64,000 nucleotides of DNA, taken from contig NZ_PDNI01000028.1 in assembly GCF_002925845.1 (NCBI RefSeq), positions 1 to 64,000 of the forward strand, written 5' to 3'. This stretch comes from Roseovarius nitratireducens. Lineage in GTDB: Bacteria > Pseudomonadota > Alphaproteobacteria > Rhodobacterales > Rhodobacteraceae. Positions 62,418-64,000 of the stretch are shown in pieces (positions within the stretch are counted from its first letter, which is position 1; each line of letters starts with the position of its first letter). The notes beneath the pieces are model-generated. The model worked only from the letters and a program-made list of their open reading frames with translations. It had not been told where the DNA came from and made no database searches. The position numbers were made by a program, and so were the translations under genes.

Positions 62418-64000
62418 TTACTGCCAATTGTCGATGTCGTCGAATCTCGATCGCGTCGCCGCGGGCGGCACGGGCGCTTCTTCCTTCTTTTGCGTCACGA
62501 TGTGGGTCCAGTCCGCATCACTTTCTTCCTCTTCATCCCGCTCGCGCTTGCGCTCTTCGATCACCTCAACCGAGCGTCTGACCTGTTCGCGTGCTTCGTC
62601 GATTAAATCGGCGGCGTCGGCGTCGACGCCAATCGCCTCCACGCGATTTAGAAGGTCGAGCATTTTCTCGAAATGGCTATCGGGTTCGTCATCGAGATCG
62701 GCATCCACCTCTATTTCGTCGATACGATCTTCGAGGGATGGCAAGACCGTGGTCCGCAATTTCATACCCATGCTGAGCAATTGTAGCGGCGACAATAAGC
62801 CGAGCATGTCGTCTTCCTCGAAGAAAGAGGCGTCGAGCGCATCTTGCACCGCCGTCTCGAGCCGGTCCGCTGCTTCCAAGCGCAGAGTCTCGGGCAAGAG
62901 TTCAAGGCGATTTGCCCGACCGTAGGTGGTAACCTGCGGGTCGTTTACGACGGGAAAGGTCCGCCAAGACGATCGCTGCAACAAATCCGGATATTGCTGA
63001 ACCACCTTTGAGAAGACCACCTCGCTCGCGCGATAGGACAGGAAGTGGAACAGCATCCGGTTCCGGTGGCGTTCGTCGGGCGTACGGCCGAGGCGGGCGA
63101 CCAAAGCGTCATCCAGTGCGGCTGGGATGACCAGCGCGTCTCGGATGAGCGGCGATCCTTCGCACGTGAAGCTTGCTAGAATGGTGTCGATCGGCGCGCC
63201 GCGGATCAACGCCGCCATCATATGCGGCTTCTGCCGCATGACCTCTGTCAGGGCGTCCGAGATCGTCGGGTGTGCGAAGGTCCATCTTGGTCCGGAAAGC
63301 TTAAGGAAAGACCCCTTCAGCTCCGCAAAGCTATCCTGAATCTTAGTGATGGAATAACCGGTCAGTTCTGCGACCGACTGCGCGGCCAACGGATCGTGGT
63401 CGCTGGGATCAAAACCGGCCTGATGGACATAGACCAGTATAAGCGCCGCCTGCAGCTGGTCGTCCAAGGCGTTGACGGTATCGATAAGGTGCTCGGTCGG
63501 CTCCTCCATGAAGCGGACAAGCGAGGGCTTGCGCGGCGCCAGCCCCTTAGTGAAATTCGGATCCCCAAGCCGTTCGGCAATACCAGGAAGAAAACCATCG
63601 ACGGCGGCAACGGCCGCAAGGTGCGGCTTCACACTCGACCGCCAACTCTGACTCTGTTCACCGAAATTGATGTGGTTGTAGAGAATCTGGGATTTTTCGT
63701 CGAAAGTCAGGTCGCCCACATCGACCACGGCGCTTCGGTCCGTGAATTGTGCGAGATTGCGCTGGCCGAGCCGCCGCTGCGCACCCTCATAAATGTGCTT
63801 GCGCGACGTCAGCAGGAAGCGATTGCCGTGCTTGATCGCCGCACGCAACTTCGAAAACGCAGAGGCCCAGTCCTGGACATAGTCGTCGCGCAGCACGTTC
63901 GAACCGAATGCGTCGTCGATCCAGAAAAACCGCCCGGGGTCGTTTGGATTCCAGCCCGTCTCGAAATCGCGCGGGCTCGTGAGAGCAAGGACGGTGTTAT
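62418..64000 (-). CDS. nSTAND3-like NTPase, C-terminal part (5' end outside window)
   Basis: The frame is open to the right edge, giving at least 527 codons. The visible part starts in a STAND NTPase domain: a Walker-B-like segment PGRFFWIDDAFGSNVLRDDY (near 63900-63960), the sensor-type FLLTSRKHIYEGAQRR and LTFDEKSQILYNHINFG. Winged-helix and helical repeats follow (PSLVRFMEEPTEHLIDTVNAL; LSGPRWTFAHPTISDALTEVM). It ends in an acidic coiled tail (EERKRERDEEEESDADWTHI). This matches nSTAND3 proteins of conflict systems, where an N-terminal effector such as a nuclease is usual but lies outside the window. The IS3 element begins 66 bases after its stop. Confidence 0.78.
   Translation of the reverse strand, partial: NTVLALTSPRDFETGWNPNDPGRFFWIDDAFGSNVLRDDYVQDWASAFSKLRAAIKHGNRFLLTSRKHIYEGAQRRLGQRNLAQFTDRSAVVDVGDLTFDEKSQILYNHINFGEQSQSWRSSVKPHLAAVAAVDGFLPGIAERLGDPNFTKGLAPRKPSLVRFMEEPTEHLIDTVNALDDQLQAALILVYVHQAGFDPSDHDPLAAQSVAELTGYSITKIQDSFAELKGSFLKLSGPRWTFAHPTISDALTEVMRQKPHMMAALIRGAPIDTILASFTCEGSPLIRDALVIPAALDDALVARLGRTPDERHRNRMLFHFLSYRASEVVFSKVVQQYPDLLQRSSWRTFPVVNDPQVTTYGRANRLELLPETLRLEAADRLETAVQDALDASFFEEDDMLGLLSPLQLLSMGMKLRTTVLPSLEDRIDEIEVDADLDDEPDSHFEKMLDLLNRVEAIGVDADAADLIDEAREQVRRSVEVIEERKRERDEEEESDADWTHIVTQKKEEAPVPPAATRSRFDDIDNWQ

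Overview
The window looks like the chromosome of a Rhodobacteraceae (Roseobacter-group) alphaproteobacterium. The basis is family-level recognition: a malyl-CoA lyase of the Rhodobacter Mcl1 type, an N-methylproline demethylase-like enzyme beside a proline-racemase relative, a DgcN/DgcA pair, a permease-ATPase fusion in a peptide ABC transporter, high GC, and a recurring intergenic motif (GGAGTATTT...AAGATGAA) that I associate with this group. No species call is possible from sequence reading alone.

Left part, 1-41.2 kb, ordinary chromosome. 1-4.2 kb carries sulfur/stress genes: a persulfide-dioxygenase-like MBL protein cut by the window edge, a DUF2892 membrane protein, a decayed DsrE/TetR chimera, a SulP anion transporter and a universal stress protein. 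4.3-11.3 kb is a peptide ABC transporter operon with a GntR regulator at its end and a divergent DUF1028 gene, separated by a twice-repeated palindrome. 11.4-12.9 kb is an Lrp regulator divergent from an EamA exporter. 12.9-17.0 kb holds mcl1 and a D-glutamate cassette (dgcN, dgcA, a D-amino-acid transaminase). 17.2-22.5 kb is a methylated-proline catabolic locus. 22.8-32.8 kb has VOC, BCAT, glutathione peroxidase, the threonine degradation operon (kbl, a cysteine-synthase-like gene, tdh), a hydantoinase A-like gene, queG, a GST and mtgA. 33.0-41.1 kb has gltB, gltD, uppP and an NDUFA9-like reductase.

Right part, 41.25-64 kb, accessory DNA. It starts at tRNA-Leu(CAG), followed directly by a tyrosine integrase, so this is an island inserted at a tRNA gene. 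From 42.7 to about 53.2 kb the DNA is visibly more AT-rich and carries a Gabija-like pair (OLD-type ATPase/TOPRIM nuclease plus UvrD-like helicase). Next comes a compact, apparently undescribed cluster: MazG-like pyrophosphohydrolase, cupin-like, HAD phosphatase, methyltransferase, an unknown WWGWW protein, a second cupin-like protein, a P-loop kinase-like protein and an ASCH-domain protein. An internally deleted IS256-type element with a perfect 8-bp target duplication sits inside this cluster. After a gene-poor stretch with a possible att repeat (53.9 kb), a second accessory block carries a relaxase remnant, three small genes, a sigma-factor-like / small protein / ImmA-IrrE peptidase triplet, a HEPN protein, a broken IS481 transposase, an MBL-fold protein, an intact-looking IS3 element and the 3' part of an nSTAND3-like NTPase gene that runs off the right edge. 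The IS3 element seems to have split an nSTAND3-to-MBL operon.

The most interesting candidate system is the 47.3-53.2 kb cluster, chiefly its five overlapping or abutting genes at 48746-52637. Second are the nSTAND3/MBL locus and the sigma/ImmA triplet.
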